A stretch of 64,000 nt of DNA. Origin: Lachnospira rogosae (GTDB lineage Bacteria; Bacillota; Clostridia; Lachnospirales; Lachnospiraceae). The notes beneath the pieces are model-generated. The model was not told the DNA's origin. It made no database searches and saw nothing but the letters and a program-made list of their open reading frames with translations. The translations under genes and the position numbers were made by a program. This document shows positions 35,836 to 44,373 of this stretch, one piece after another. Numbering within the stretch: the stretch's first letter is position 1; each line of letters opens with the position of its first letter. The stretch covers positions 1-64,000 of the forward strand of contig NZ_JBBMER010000006.1 of the NCBI RefSeq assembly GCF_040096455.1. Direction: 5' to 3'.

Positions 35836-37233
35836 ATGGGTTATTTTCCGTTTTTTATTGACATTAAAGGAAAGAAAGGTCTTGTTATCGGAGGAGGCAG
35901 AATAGCAGAGCATAAAATAAGCAAGCTTCTTGCATATGAGCCGGAACTTACAGTTGTTGCAAGAAAGGTAAGCGATAGCATAAAGAGCATTGAAGGCATT
36001 AATATTATTGAAAGAGAATTTGTTAATTCAGATCTGGACGGATGTTCATTCTGTATAGCTGCTACAGATGATGCAAAATTTAACGCATATGTTGCAGGCG
36101 TATGCCGCAAATACCACATTTTTATAAATGCGGTAGACGATAAGGATAATTGTGATTTTCTGTTTCCGTCTGTATACAAAGCAGGAGATTTATCTATAGG
36201 AATATCTACCCAGGGAGCAAGTCCTTATGTTGCGGCAGATATTAAGAATAGAATAGCACAGGAGCTTCCTGCGGATATTGAAGATATACTTATGTATCTT
36301 GGTTCAATTAGGGATAGTATTAAAGAGAATGTAGATGATGCCTCTATGAGAGCTGATATATTCAAGGAAGCTGCAAGAAAATGTATGGTGCTTGGCAGAG
36401 AGCTTGACAAGGACGAATTACAGGATGTTATTAATAAAGTAAGTGAGAGGATTACTGGTAAAGATAATACAAATGCTGAAACAAAGGCAGATGGGAAATA
36501 TTCTTACAGCAAGGGCAAGGTTGTAATTGCTGGTGCAGGCTGTGGAACTTATGATCTTATAACTGTAAGGGCGTTAAATGCCATAAAGAAGGCACAGGTG
36601 CTTGTATATGATGACCTGATTGATAACCGCCTTATGGAATTCTGTGTTGAAAGCTGTGAAAAGATATATGTTGGCAAGAGAAATGGAAGACACAGTATGG
36701 CACAGGAAGAAATTAACGAACTCCTTTTAAAGAAAGCCAATGAAGGAAAGCTTGTTGTCAGATTAAAGGGTGGTGACCCATATGTATTCGGACGTGGTGG
36801 AGAAGAAATGCTCTATCTTAAGTCAAATGGCATAGAAACAGAAGAAATACCAGGAGTAACATCAGCAATAGCAGTTCCTGCAATGGCAGGCATACCAGTT
36901 ACACATAGGGATGTAAGCAGAAGCTTTAGTGTTGTCACAGGACATACCAAAGATATGGACTCACTTTATGAAGAAATAAGAAATTCGGCTTCTATGAATG
37001 GAACTTGTGTATACCTTATGGGACTTACACATCTTGCACAGATAACTGAGGCACTCGTAAGCGGAGGTAAGCCTAAGAACACTCCAGCGGCAGTTATTAC
37101 AGGTGGATTTGATGATACATACAGAATAGTCAAAGGTACACTTGCTGATATTGAATTAAAGGTAAGAGAAGCAGGCATAACATCACCGGCAGTCATAGTG
37201 ACAGGAGAGGCTGTAAACATCAATTTAAAATAA
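35836..37233 (+). CDS. cysG: Siroheme synthase: precorrin-2 dehydrogenase + uroporphyrinogen-III methyltransferase
   Basis: Bifunctional enzyme of 465 residues making siroheme for sulfite reductase. Residues about 1-200 are the Met8/SirC-like dehydrogenase/ferrochelatase (FPFFIDIKGKKGLVIGGGRIA; CIAATDD; DDKDNCDFLFPSVY). Residues about 228-465 are the SAM-dependent methyltransferase (VVIAGAGCGTYDLITVRAL, VYDDLI, VGKRNGRH, RLKGGDPYVFGRGGEE, GVTSAIAVPA, GIPVTHR). The domain order is that of CysG. GGAGG precedes the ATG. It leads the sulfate-assimilation cluster and matches the siroheme enzyme encoded at 58683. Confidence 0.94.
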   Translation: MGYFPFFIDIKGKKGLVIGGGRIAEHKISKLLAYEPELTVVARKVSDSIKSIEGINIIEREFVNSDLDGCSFCIAATDDAKFNAYVAGVCRKYHIFINAVDDKDNCDFLFPSVYKAGDLSIGISTQGASPYVAADIKNRIAQELPADIEDILMYLGSIRDSIKENVDDASMRADIFKEAARKCMVLGRELDKDELQDVINKVSERITGKDNTNAETKADGKYSYSKGKVVIAGAGCGTYDLITVRALNAIKKAQVLVYDDLIDNRLMEFCVESCEKIYVGKRNGRHSMAQEEINELLLKKANEGKLVVRLKGGDPYVFGRGGEEMLYLKSNGIETEEIPGVTSAIAVPAMAGIPVTHRDVSRSFSVVTGHTKDMDSLYEEIRNSASMNGTCVYLMGLTHLAQITEALVSGGKPKNTPAAVITGGFDDTYRIVKGTLADIELKVREAGITSPAVIVTGEAVNINLK

Positions 37234-37257
37234 TTTTAAAATAAACACATAAACATA

Positions 37258-37342
37258 TTGACTTTATAGGAAATAAGGTTTATTATATCAATAATTTCCA
37301 AGGGTTGCCAGACAGCAGCAAAGGTGTCTGGCAATATTTTTT
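37258..37342 (+). promoter_or_regulatory. Promoter followed at once by an intrinsic terminator, upstream of sulfate transport genes
   Basis: TTGACT (37258-37263), 17 bp, TATTAT (37281-37286) predicts a start near 37293. Only about 12 nt later, TTGCCAGACA (37305-37314) and TGTCTGGCAA (37325-37334) form a 10-bp stem with a T-rich tail (37335-37342). A competing GGAAAT/ATTTCC pair overlaps the promoter. Either this is the terminator of siroheme synthase overlapped by a promoter, or an attenuation device for sbp-cysTWA. A second -10 (TATAAT, 37389-37394) lies beyond it. Confidence 0.5.
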
Positions 37343-37426
37343 AAGTAATAAACATACTAACACACTATGTATGTATGAATGGTGGGTATATAATAAATTT
37401 AAAGCCCATAAGAAAGGAGCAGACCT

Positions 37427-38467
37427 ATGAAATATCTTGAACATAACGGACATTCTGATAAAAAAAGGTATAAATTATGTATGCTTCTTATTATGTGTAT
37501 TACGATGACATATATAGCGGCAGGCTGTGGCAGTAAGAGAGATGGACTTACAATAACTAATGTTTCTTATGACCCTACAAGAGAGTTCTATGAGGAATAT
37601 AACAAAGTCTTTGCCGATTACTATATGGCTGAATACGGAAAGCAGATAAAGGTTATACAATCTCACGGAGGTTCAGGAAGTCAGGCACGCTCAGTAGTTG
37701 AAGGCTGTAATGCAGATGTTGTTACACTTGCACTTGAACACGATATATCCCTTATAGAGAATACAGGTCTTATTGATGCAGGCTGGAAGGACGAATATGA
37801 TAAAGACTCATCTCCGTATACTTCAACGATTGTATTTCTTGTAAGAAAGGGCAATCCGCTTAATATATCAGACTGGGATGATTTAATTAAAGATGGTGTT
37901 GAGGTTATAACACCAGATCCTAAGAGTAGTGGTGGAGCGTGCTGGAATTTCCTTGCGGCATTAAGCTATGCAAGAGATAAGAATAACAGTGAAGATAAGC
38001 AGAAGGAATTCTTAGGAAAGCTGTATGCTAATGTATCAGTGCTGGATTCCGGAGCAAGGGGCTCAACAACAACATTTGTTGAGAATAAAAAAGGCGATGT
38101 GCTTATTGCATGGGAGAATGAGGCACTTACATCATTAGCTTCATATCCTGATGAATATGAGATTGTCACACCATCTGTAAGTATTCTCGCACAGCCAAGT
38201 GTGGCAGTTGTAGATGATAATGTTAAAGTCAACAAGACAGAGGAGCTTGCAAGCGAATATTTATCATTCCTGTATTCAAAGCAGGCACAAAGAATAGCCG
38301 CAGATTATGGATACAGACCAACAGATGAAGAGGTATTGAATGAATATAGTGGTAAATTCAATCTTACAATAAAGCTTGATACAATAGCTGATTACGGCGG
38401 CTGGACTCAGGCATACAAGATATATTTTGATGATGGAGGCTGGTTTGATGAAATCTATAACAACTGA
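37427..38467 (+). CDS. sbp: Sulfate/thiosulfate-binding lipoprotein
   Basis: Periplasmic-type binding protein of the sulfate ABC importer, 346 residues, with lipobox IAAGC near residue 35. The CysP/Sbp signature is clear: TNVSYDPTREFYEEYNKVF, SHGGSGSQARSVVEG, ADVVTLALEHDI, FLVRKGNPLNISDWDDL, PDPKSSGGACWNFL, and RGSTTTFVENKKGDVLIAWE. GAAAGGAG precedes the ATG. It overlaps cysT by 20 bp. Confidence 0.95.
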   Translation: MKYLEHNGHSDKKRYKLCMLLIMCITMTYIAAGCGSKRDGLTITNVSYDPTREFYEEYNKVFADYYMAEYGKQIKVIQSHGGSGSQARSVVEGCNADVVTLALEHDISLIENTGLIDAGWKDEYDKDSSPYTSTIVFLVRKGNPLNISDWDDLIKDGVEVITPDPKSSGGACWNFLAALSYARDKNNSEDKQKEFLGKLYANVSVLDSGARGSTTTFVENKKGDVLIAWENEALTSLASYPDEYEIVTPSVSILAQPSVAVVDDNVKVNKTEELASEYLSFLYSKQAQRIAADYGYRPTDEEVLNEYSGKFNLTIKLDTIADYGGWTQAYKIYFDDGGWFDEIYNN

Positions 38468-39368
38468 TAGAACAATTGATAATAATAAACAGCCAGACTA
38501 TGATACAGCGTTTGATGAAATAAAGAATAGCAGAAAATTCGGTAAAGATAAAAAAGTACGTGTTATACCGGGATTTCATTTAACACTTGGAATTACAGTT
38601 ACTATGTTATCACTTATAGTATTAATTCCACTTGCTTCGGTTATGGTATATTCACTTAAGCTTCCACCAGCCGAATTTATAAGGCTGGTTACTAAGCAGA
38701 ATGTCGTCAATGCTTTTGTTACAAGCATTGGATGTTCATTCATAGCGGCAGTAATCAACTGCGTGTTTGGAACAATAATTGCATGGACGTTTGTTAAATA
38801 CGATTTTGCTGGAAAAAGAGTGCTTGACGGACTTATAGAACTTCCATTTGCACTTCCAACAGCGGTAGCTGGTATTACATTATCGAAAATGTATTCTGAA
38901 ACCGGAATACTTGGCAAACCGCTTGCTTCAATAGGTATAAAGGTATCTTACACACATCTTGGACTTATTACAGCACTTGTGTTTGTAGGAATTCCATTTG
39001 TTGTAAGAGCGGTAATGCCTGTTCTTGAAAAGATGGATTCTCAATATGAGGAAGCGGCATATATGTTAGGTGCAAGCCCATCAAAGACATTTTTTAAAGT
39101 AATCCTTCCAGAAATCAGCCCGGCACTTCTTACAGGCTTCGGACTTGCATTTGCAAGGGGAATAGGAGAATATGGAAGCGTTATATACATATCAGGCAAC
39201 AGTGCCAAGGAACATACACAGGTTGTATCCTATGTAATAATGCAGAAGCTTAATTATATTGATTATGCTTCGGCGACAGCGATTGCACTTGTTATGCTTA
39301 TAATATCTTTTCTGATACTTCTTATCATTAATATAATACAGATGAGGCAGGCAAAGCGTACAATGTAG
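38448..39368 (+). CDS. cysT: Sulfate ABC transporter permease CysT
   Basis: Inner-membrane permease of 306 residues with about six helices after a polar N terminus of about 45 residues. The CysT-type LPFALPTAVAGITL and the EAA loop EEAAYMLGASPSKTFFKVIL mark it. GGAGG at 38435-38439 sets the start at 38448, inside the end of sbp, which suggests translational coupling. Next gene: cysW, 18 bp on. Confidence 0.95.
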   Translation: MKSITTDRTIDNNKQPDYDTAFDEIKNSRKFGKDKKVRVIPGFHLTLGITVTMLSLIVLIPLASVMVYSLKLPPAEFIRLVTKQNVVNAFVTSIGCSFIAAVINCVFGTIIAWTFVKYDFAGKRVLDGLIELPFALPTAVAGITLSKMYSETGILGKPLASIGIKVSYTHLGLITALVFVGIPFVVRAVMPVLEKMDSQYEEAAYMLGASPSKTFFKVILPEISPALLTGFGLAFARGIGEYGSVIYISGNSAKEHTQVVSYVIMQKLNYIDYASATAIALVMLIISFLILLIINIIQMRQAKRTM

Positions 39369-39386
39369 AGAAAATGGAGGTTAAAT

Positions 39387-40256
39387 ATGAGCGAGAATGA
39401 TAAGCCTGAAAAAAGAAAAAGAAGAACAAGAAGCATATGTATTCTTATCACTGTTTTGTTTATAACAGTTATGCTGATTATGCCTCTATTATCAATAATA
39501 GCAAGTTCATTAAAAGAGGGCTTTAGTTTTTACATTAAATCAATAACAACTCCATATGTATTGAGTGCGTTGAAGGTAACAATTATTGCTACTGTTGCTG
39601 CAGTTGTTATTAATACATTATTTGGAATTATAGCGGCATGGTTACTTACAAGATTTGATTTTAAAGGCAAGCAGGTGCTTGCAACACTTATTGATATACC
39701 ATTTTCTATATCACCGGTTATTGTAGGTCTTGCGTTTCTTATGACATTTGGACGACTTGGTTTTTTCTATCCTGTTATAAGATGGTTTAATGAGTTTACA
39801 GGAAGCAATATAAGAATAGCCTTTGCGATACCGGGAGTTGTGCTTGCTACAATATTTGTTACATTTCCATATGTATCAAGAGAGATAATACCAGTGCTTA
39901 ACTCACTCGGAAAGGACGAGGAGGAAGCGGCGGCTTTAATGGGTGCTAATGGTTTTACAATATTTTTTAAGATAACTCTTCCTAATATAAAATGGTCGTT
40001 GATATACGGAATAATTCTATGTACATCAAGAGCATTAGGAGAGTTCGGTGCGGTTAATGCATTATCAAAGACAAGAGGAGAGACATTCACGCTTCCACTT
40101 GAGATAGATGCACTGTATATGTCGGGTACAGATACATCAATAACATCGGCATTTGCAGTATCATCAATATTAGTAATTATAGCGATTATAGTTCTTGTAT
40201 TAAGGAATATATTTGAACACAGACAAAGTGATTATAAGAAAGGAGGGCAAAAGTAA
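39387..40256 (+). CDS. cysW: Sulfate ABC transporter permease CysW
   Basis: Second permease, 289 residues. Family landmarks: TRFDFKGKQVLATLIDIPFS, ISPVIVGLAF, FVTFPYVSREIIPVL and the EAA loop EEEAAALMGANGFTIFFKITL. GGAGG precedes the ATG. The stop overlaps the start of cysA by one base. With CysT it forms the heterodimeric channel. Confidence 0.95.
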   Translation: MSENDKPEKRKRRTRSICILITVLFITVMLIMPLLSIIASSLKEGFSFYIKSITTPYVLSALKVTIIATVAAVVINTLFGIIAAWLLTRFDFKGKQVLATLIDIPFSISPVIVGLAFLMTFGRLGFFYPVIRWFNEFTGSNIRIAFAIPGVVLATIFVTFPYVSREIIPVLNSLGKDEEEAAALMGANGFTIFFKITLPNIKWSLIYGIILCTSRALGEFGAVNALSKTRGETFTLPLEIDALYMSGTDTSITSAFAVSSILVIIAIIVLVLRNIFEHRQSDYKKGGQK

Positions 40257-41317
40257 TGTACGTTGAGATGAAGAATATTTTTAAGCAGTATGGAAACTTT
40301 CGTGCATCTGATAATGTGAATTTCGGAATAGAAAAGGGAAAGCTTGTTGCATTGCTTGGTCCTTCGGGAAGCGGTAAGACAACAATATTAAGAATGATTG
40401 CAGGTCTTGAAACACCAAGCTTTGGAGATATATATATTGATGGAAAGAGAGTTAATGATGTACCAGCTAATCAAAGAGAGATTGGTTTCGTATTTCAGAA
40501 CTATGCTCTTTTTCGACATATGACAGTTTATGATAATATAGCATTTGGACTTAAGCTTAAGAAAGTTCCAAAAGATGAGATTAAGAAAAGAGTTACAGAG
40601 CTTCTTGATATAACAGGGCTTGCAGGTCTTGAGAAAAGGTATCCTAACCAGTTATCAGGTGGACAAAGACAGAGAGTAGCTTTTGCAAGAGCGTTAGCAC
40701 CTAATCCATCAGTGCTTCTGTTAGATGAACCATTTGCGGCGATTGATGCAAAGGTAAGGACAGAACTTAGAACGTGGCTTCGCAGTATGGTTACCAGGCT
40801 TGGAATAACAAGTATATTCGTCACACACGATCAGGACGAAGCTGTTGAAGTGGCTGACGAGATTATAATTACTAACCACGGAAAGATAGAGCAGATGGGA
40901 AGTCCGATAGAGATATACAAATCTCCAGCAACACCATTTGTTGTTGAATTCATTGGAAAAGCTTCAGAGGTTAATGATTATTCAAAATTAAAAGGTTTTG
41001 ATGAGATACAGGGAGCTAAAAGAGCAATAATAAGACCTGAATTTGTGAAGCTTTCTAAGTATGGAAAGCTCCAGCAGTACAACAGTGCTGCTGAGGAAGG
41101 TTATGTTGAGGATATTCTTTTCAGAGGCAATCATCTTGATGTAACTGTTAATATTGGAGGAACAATGATAACAGGAGAGTGGTCACTTGAGAAAGAGCCG
41201 CTACAGGTTGGGGAAAAGGTTCACGTTCTTATATATAGAATATACGCAGTTGATGATGAAAAGACATATCTTTGCGAGAACAAGGGTATGAGGGATGATG
41301 ACGTATTCTATATTTAA
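40256..41317 (+). CDS. cysA: Sulfate ABC transporter ATPase CysA
   Basis: ATPase of the sulfate importer, 353 residues. Walker A GPSGSGKTT, signature LSGGQRQRVAFARAL, Walker B VLLLDEPF, switch FVTHDQDEA, and a C-terminal TOBE-like regulatory region (about 240-353). GGAGG precedes the ATG. It ends the sbp-cysTWA unit; a 118-bp gap separates it from aprA. Confidence 0.95.
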   Translation: MYVEMKNIFKQYGNFRASDNVNFGIEKGKLVALLGPSGSGKTTILRMIAGLETPSFGDIYIDGKRVNDVPANQREIGFVFQNYALFRHMTVYDNIAFGLKLKKVPKDEIKKRVTELLDITGLAGLEKRYPNQLSGGQRQRVAFARALAPNPSVLLLDEPFAAIDAKVRTELRTWLRSMVTRLGITSIFVTHDQDEAVEVADEIIITNHGKIEQMGSPIEIYKSPATPFVVEFIGKASEVNDYSKLKGFDEIQGAKRAIIRPEFVKLSKYGKLQQYNSAAEEGYVEDILFRGNHLDVTVNIGGTMITGEWSLEKEPLQVGEKVHVLIYRIYAVDDEKTYLCENKGMRDDDVFYI

Positions 41318-41435
41318 CCAGATTAAAGTTATGTTTCTGCCAGGTTAAATGCTTTGTGTGTATACGCACAGCTTCAGATTAGTATATATCTGATAAAGAC
41401 CTGTGGACAAGTTTTACAATGAGAAAGGAAAGTTT

Positions 41436-43157
41436 ATGCAGATTAATGGTTTAAACAGATTAACAACAGATGTGCTTATTATAGGTGGTGGAACAGCAGG
41501 CTGTTATGCGGCACTTACAATAAGGGAAAAGTCAGATGCTTCAATTATAATTGCAGAAAAGGCGAATATAAAGAGAAGCGGCTGTCTTGCGGCTGGTGTT
41601 AATGCGATAAATGCTTACATAGTTGAAGGCAGAAAGCCAGAGGATTATGTTGAATATGCAAAGAAAGATGCTGACGATATTGTGAGGGAAGATTTACTTC
41701 TTACAATGTCAGAAAGACTTAACGAAGTAACAGCCAAGATGGAAAAGCTTGGACTTGTAATTCTTAAAGATGAGAATGGCAGATATGTTGCAAGAGGCAA
41801 CCGTAATATTAAGATTAACGGTGAGAATATTAAGCCAATACTTGCAGATGCAGTAAATAGTCTTGAAAATGTAATTGTAATTAACAGACTTAATATAACT
41901 GATTACATAGTAAAGGATAATACAATTCTTGGTGCTGTTGGTTTTAATATTGATACTGGTGAAGCTTATGAGATAAGAGCTAAGAAGGTATTATGTGCGA
42001 CTGGTGGAGCGGCTGGATTGTACAAGCCTAACAATCCAGGATTTTCAAGACATAAAATGTGGTATCCTCCATTTAATACAGGTGCTGGTTTTGCTATGGG
42101 TATTAATGCAGGTGCAGAGATGACAACGTTTGAAATGCGTTTTATAGCTTTAAGATGTAAAGATACAATAGCTCCTACAGGAACAATAGCACAGGGAGTT
42201 GGTGCAAAGCAGGTGAATTCTTTAGGTGAGGTATACGAGAACCGGTATGGACTTACAACTTCACAGAGAGTATACGGAACTGTAAGGGAGAACATTGAGG
42301 GCAGAGGTCCTTGTTACTTAAGAACAGAAGGAATAAGCAGTGAGCAGGATGAGTCATTAAAGAAAGCATACCTTAATATGGCACCAAGCCAGACACTTAA
42401 ATGGATAGAGTCTGGAAAGAACCCAAGTGAGCAGAATGTTGAGATAGAAGGAACAGAGCCTTATATTGTAGGCGGACATACGGCGAGTGGTTACTGGGTT
42501 GATACTAATAGAAGGACAACAATCAATGGTCTTTATGCGGCAGGAGATGTTGCAGGAGGCTGTCCTCAGAAGTATGTGACAGGTGCTATGGCAGAAGGTG
42601 AAATTGCGGCAGAAGATATTGTTAAGGAATTGAATAGATCGGACATCACAGAGAATGCATTTTCACAGAGTACAGCTGATGAATATGCAGACAAGCTTAC
42701 TGATGAAAGAATAAAAGAATATAACGAATATCTTAGGCGTGAGGATAAAGATACCATTTTCTCGACAGAAGAACTTGAGGAAGCTATGCAGAAGGTTATG
42801 GATACATATGCTGGTGGTATAGGAAGTCATTACCAGTTCAATGAAAAGCAGCTTAAGCTTGCCAAAGAAAAGATTGAACAGATAGAAACTCTTTCAGAAA
42901 AAGCTAACGCTAAAGATTATCATGAGCTTATGTTTGTATATGAATTAAAGGAAAGACTTACAGTCTGTCAGGTGCTTATAGAACATTTGAAAGCAAGAAA
43001 AGAAACAAGATGGCACAGCTTTGCGGAGAACCTTGATTACCCAGAGAAGTCAGATGAATGGCTTAAGTATGTTAATACAAGAAAGGTAGACGGAAGGATA
43101 GAAGTGAAATATAGAAATCTTGTGGGAAGAGGTGAGACATATGAGCATAGTAATTAA
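41436..43157 (+). CDS. aprA: Adenylylsulfate reductase-like flavoprotein, alpha subunit
   Basis: FAD-binding subunit of the fumarate-reductase/AprA superfamily, 573 residues. It has the N-terminal dinucleotide motif IIGGGTAGCYAAL (near 14-26), ANIKRSGCLAAGVNAINAY in the AprA style, and a second FAD segment GLYAAGDVAGGCPQKYVTGA. With AprB-like ferredoxin and cysDN downstream, it most likely reduces APS to sulfite. It is shorter than dissimilatory AprA (about 660). AAAGGAA sets the start at 41436. The APS-binding residues were not checked individually. It overlaps the next gene by 17 bp. Confidence 0.85.
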   Translation: MQINGLNRLTTDVLIIGGGTAGCYAALTIREKSDASIIIAEKANIKRSGCLAAGVNAINAYIVEGRKPEDYVEYAKKDADDIVREDLLLTMSERLNEVTAKMEKLGLVILKDENGRYVARGNRNIKINGENIKPILADAVNSLENVIVINRLNITDYIVKDNTILGAVGFNIDTGEAYEIRAKKVLCATGGAAGLYKPNNPGFSRHKMWYPPFNTGAGFAMGINAGAEMTTFEMRFIALRCKDTIAPTGTIAQGVGAKQVNSLGEVYENRYGLTTSQRVYGTVRENIEGRGPCYLRTEGISSEQDESLKKAYLNMAPSQTLKWIESGKNPSEQNVEIEGTEPYIVGGHTASGYWVDTNRRTTINGLYAAGDVAGGCPQKYVTGAMAEGEIAAEDIVKELNRSDITENAFSQSTADEYADKLTDERIKEYNEYLRREDKDTIFSTEELEEAMQKVMDTYAGGIGSHYQFNEKQLKLAKEKIEQIETLSEKANAKDYHELMFVYELKERLTVCQVLIEHLKARKETRWHSFAENLDYPEKSDEWLKYVNTRKVDGRIEVKYRNLVGRGETYEHSN

Positions 43158-43455
43158 TAAGGAGAAATGTGCTGGCTGCGGACAATGCAGTATCGTCTGT
43201 CCGGGAAGTCTTATTAAGATGGGAGAAGATAAGAAAGCATATATGAAGTATCCTAAGGACTGCTGGGGATGTTCATCTTGTATCAAGGAATGTAAGTTTG
43301 AAGCTATCGCACTTTATCTTGGAGCAGATATGGGAGGTATGGGAAGTAAGATGAGCGTTATTTCCAAAGGCGACTTCCTTAACTGGAATATAGATAAGAC
43401 AGACGGAAGCAGGGAAACGATAGTAATTAATAAGAAGGAATCTAATAAATACTAG
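43141..43455 (+). CDS. aprB: Adenylylsulfate reductase-like ferredoxin, beta subunit
   Basis: Two-cluster [4Fe-4S] ferredoxin of 104 residues: CAGCGQCSIVCPG (first cluster) and CWGCSSCIKECKFEA (second), with the tryptophan typical of AprB between. It is shorter than dissimilatory AprB (about 150-170), lacking the long C-terminal arm. AGAGG precedes the ATG at 43141, inside the end of aprA. It would carry electrons to the AprA flavin. Confidence 0.88.
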   Translation: MSIVINKEKCAGCGQCSIVCPGSLIKMGEDKKAYMKYPKDCWGCSSCIKECKFEAIALYLGADMGGMGSKMSVISKGDFLNWNIDKTDGSRETIVINKKESNKY

Positions 43456-43472
43456 AAAGGACGGATAAAAGA

Positions 43473-44372
43473 ATGGCAGAGTTATCACATCTTGATCAGC
43501 TTGAAGCTGAGGCAATATATATAATAAGAGAGGTGGCGGCTGAGTGTGAAAAGCCGGTTATGCTTTACTCAATAGGAAAGGATAGTTCAGTAATGCTTCA
43601 TCTTGCAATGAAAGCATTCTATCCGGAGAAGCCACCATTTCCATTTCTTCATGTTAACACAACATGGAAGTTCAAGGAAATGATTAAGTTCAGAGATGAA
43701 ACAGCTAAGAAGCTTGGCATTGAAATGTTAGAATATATCAATGAAGATGGTGTTAAGAAAGGAATTAATCCTTTTGACTATGGTTCAGTGTATACAGATA
43801 TTATGAAGACACAGGCATTAAAGCAGGCACTTAATAAATATGGTTTCACAGCAGCTTTTGGTGGTGGACGTAGAGATGAAGAAAAGTCGAGAGCCAAAGA
43901 AAGAATATTCTCTTTCCGTAATGAAAACCACGCATGGGATCCTAAGAACCAGAGACCAGAAATGTGGAAGTTATACAATTCACGTATTAACAAGGGTGAA
44001 AGCATAAGAGTATTCCCAATCTCTAACTGGACAGAGACTGATATATGGCAGTACATAAAGAGAGAAAATATAGATATCGTACCTCTTTACTTTGCGGATA
44101 AAAGACCAGTTGTTGAAAGAGACGGAATGTTAATTATGGTTGATGATGATCGTTTCAAGTTAAGAGAAGGCGAAAAGATTGAATACAAGAATGTAAGATT
44201 CAGAACACTTGGCTGCTATCCTCTTACTGGTGGTGTTGAGTCTAATGCAACAACACTTGATGAAATTATTGATGAAACTCTTAGTGCAGTATCTTCTGAG
44301 AGAACAACAAGAGTAATTGATAATGAAGCAGCAGGTAGTATGGAAAGAAGAAAGAGAGAGGGGTATTTCTAA
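43473..44372 (+). CDS. cysD: Sulfate adenylyltransferase subunit 2
   Basis: PP-loop ATP sulfurylase subunit making APS from sulfate and ATP, 299 residues. Seen: HLDQLEAEAIYIIREVAAEC, PP-loop YSIGKDSSVMLHLA, FPFLHVNTTWKFKEM, FGGGRRDEEKSRAKERIFSF, and the C-terminal RTLGCYPLTG and RKREGYF. AAAGGACGG precedes the ATG. The stop is 1 bp before cysN. Confidence 0.97.
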   Translation: MAELSHLDQLEAEAIYIIREVAAECEKPVMLYSIGKDSSVMLHLAMKAFYPEKPPFPFLHVNTTWKFKEMIKFRDETAKKLGIEMLEYINEDGVKKGINPFDYGSVYTDIMKTQALKQALNKYGFTAAFGGGRRDEEKSRAKERIFSFRNENHAWDPKNQRPEMWKLYNSRINKGESIRVFPISNWTETDIWQYIKRENIDIVPLYFADKRPVVERDGMLIMVDDDRFKLREGEKIEYKNVRFRTLGCYPLTGGVESNATTLDEIIDETLSAVSSERTTRVIDNEAAGSMERRKREGYF

Positions 44373-44373
44373 G

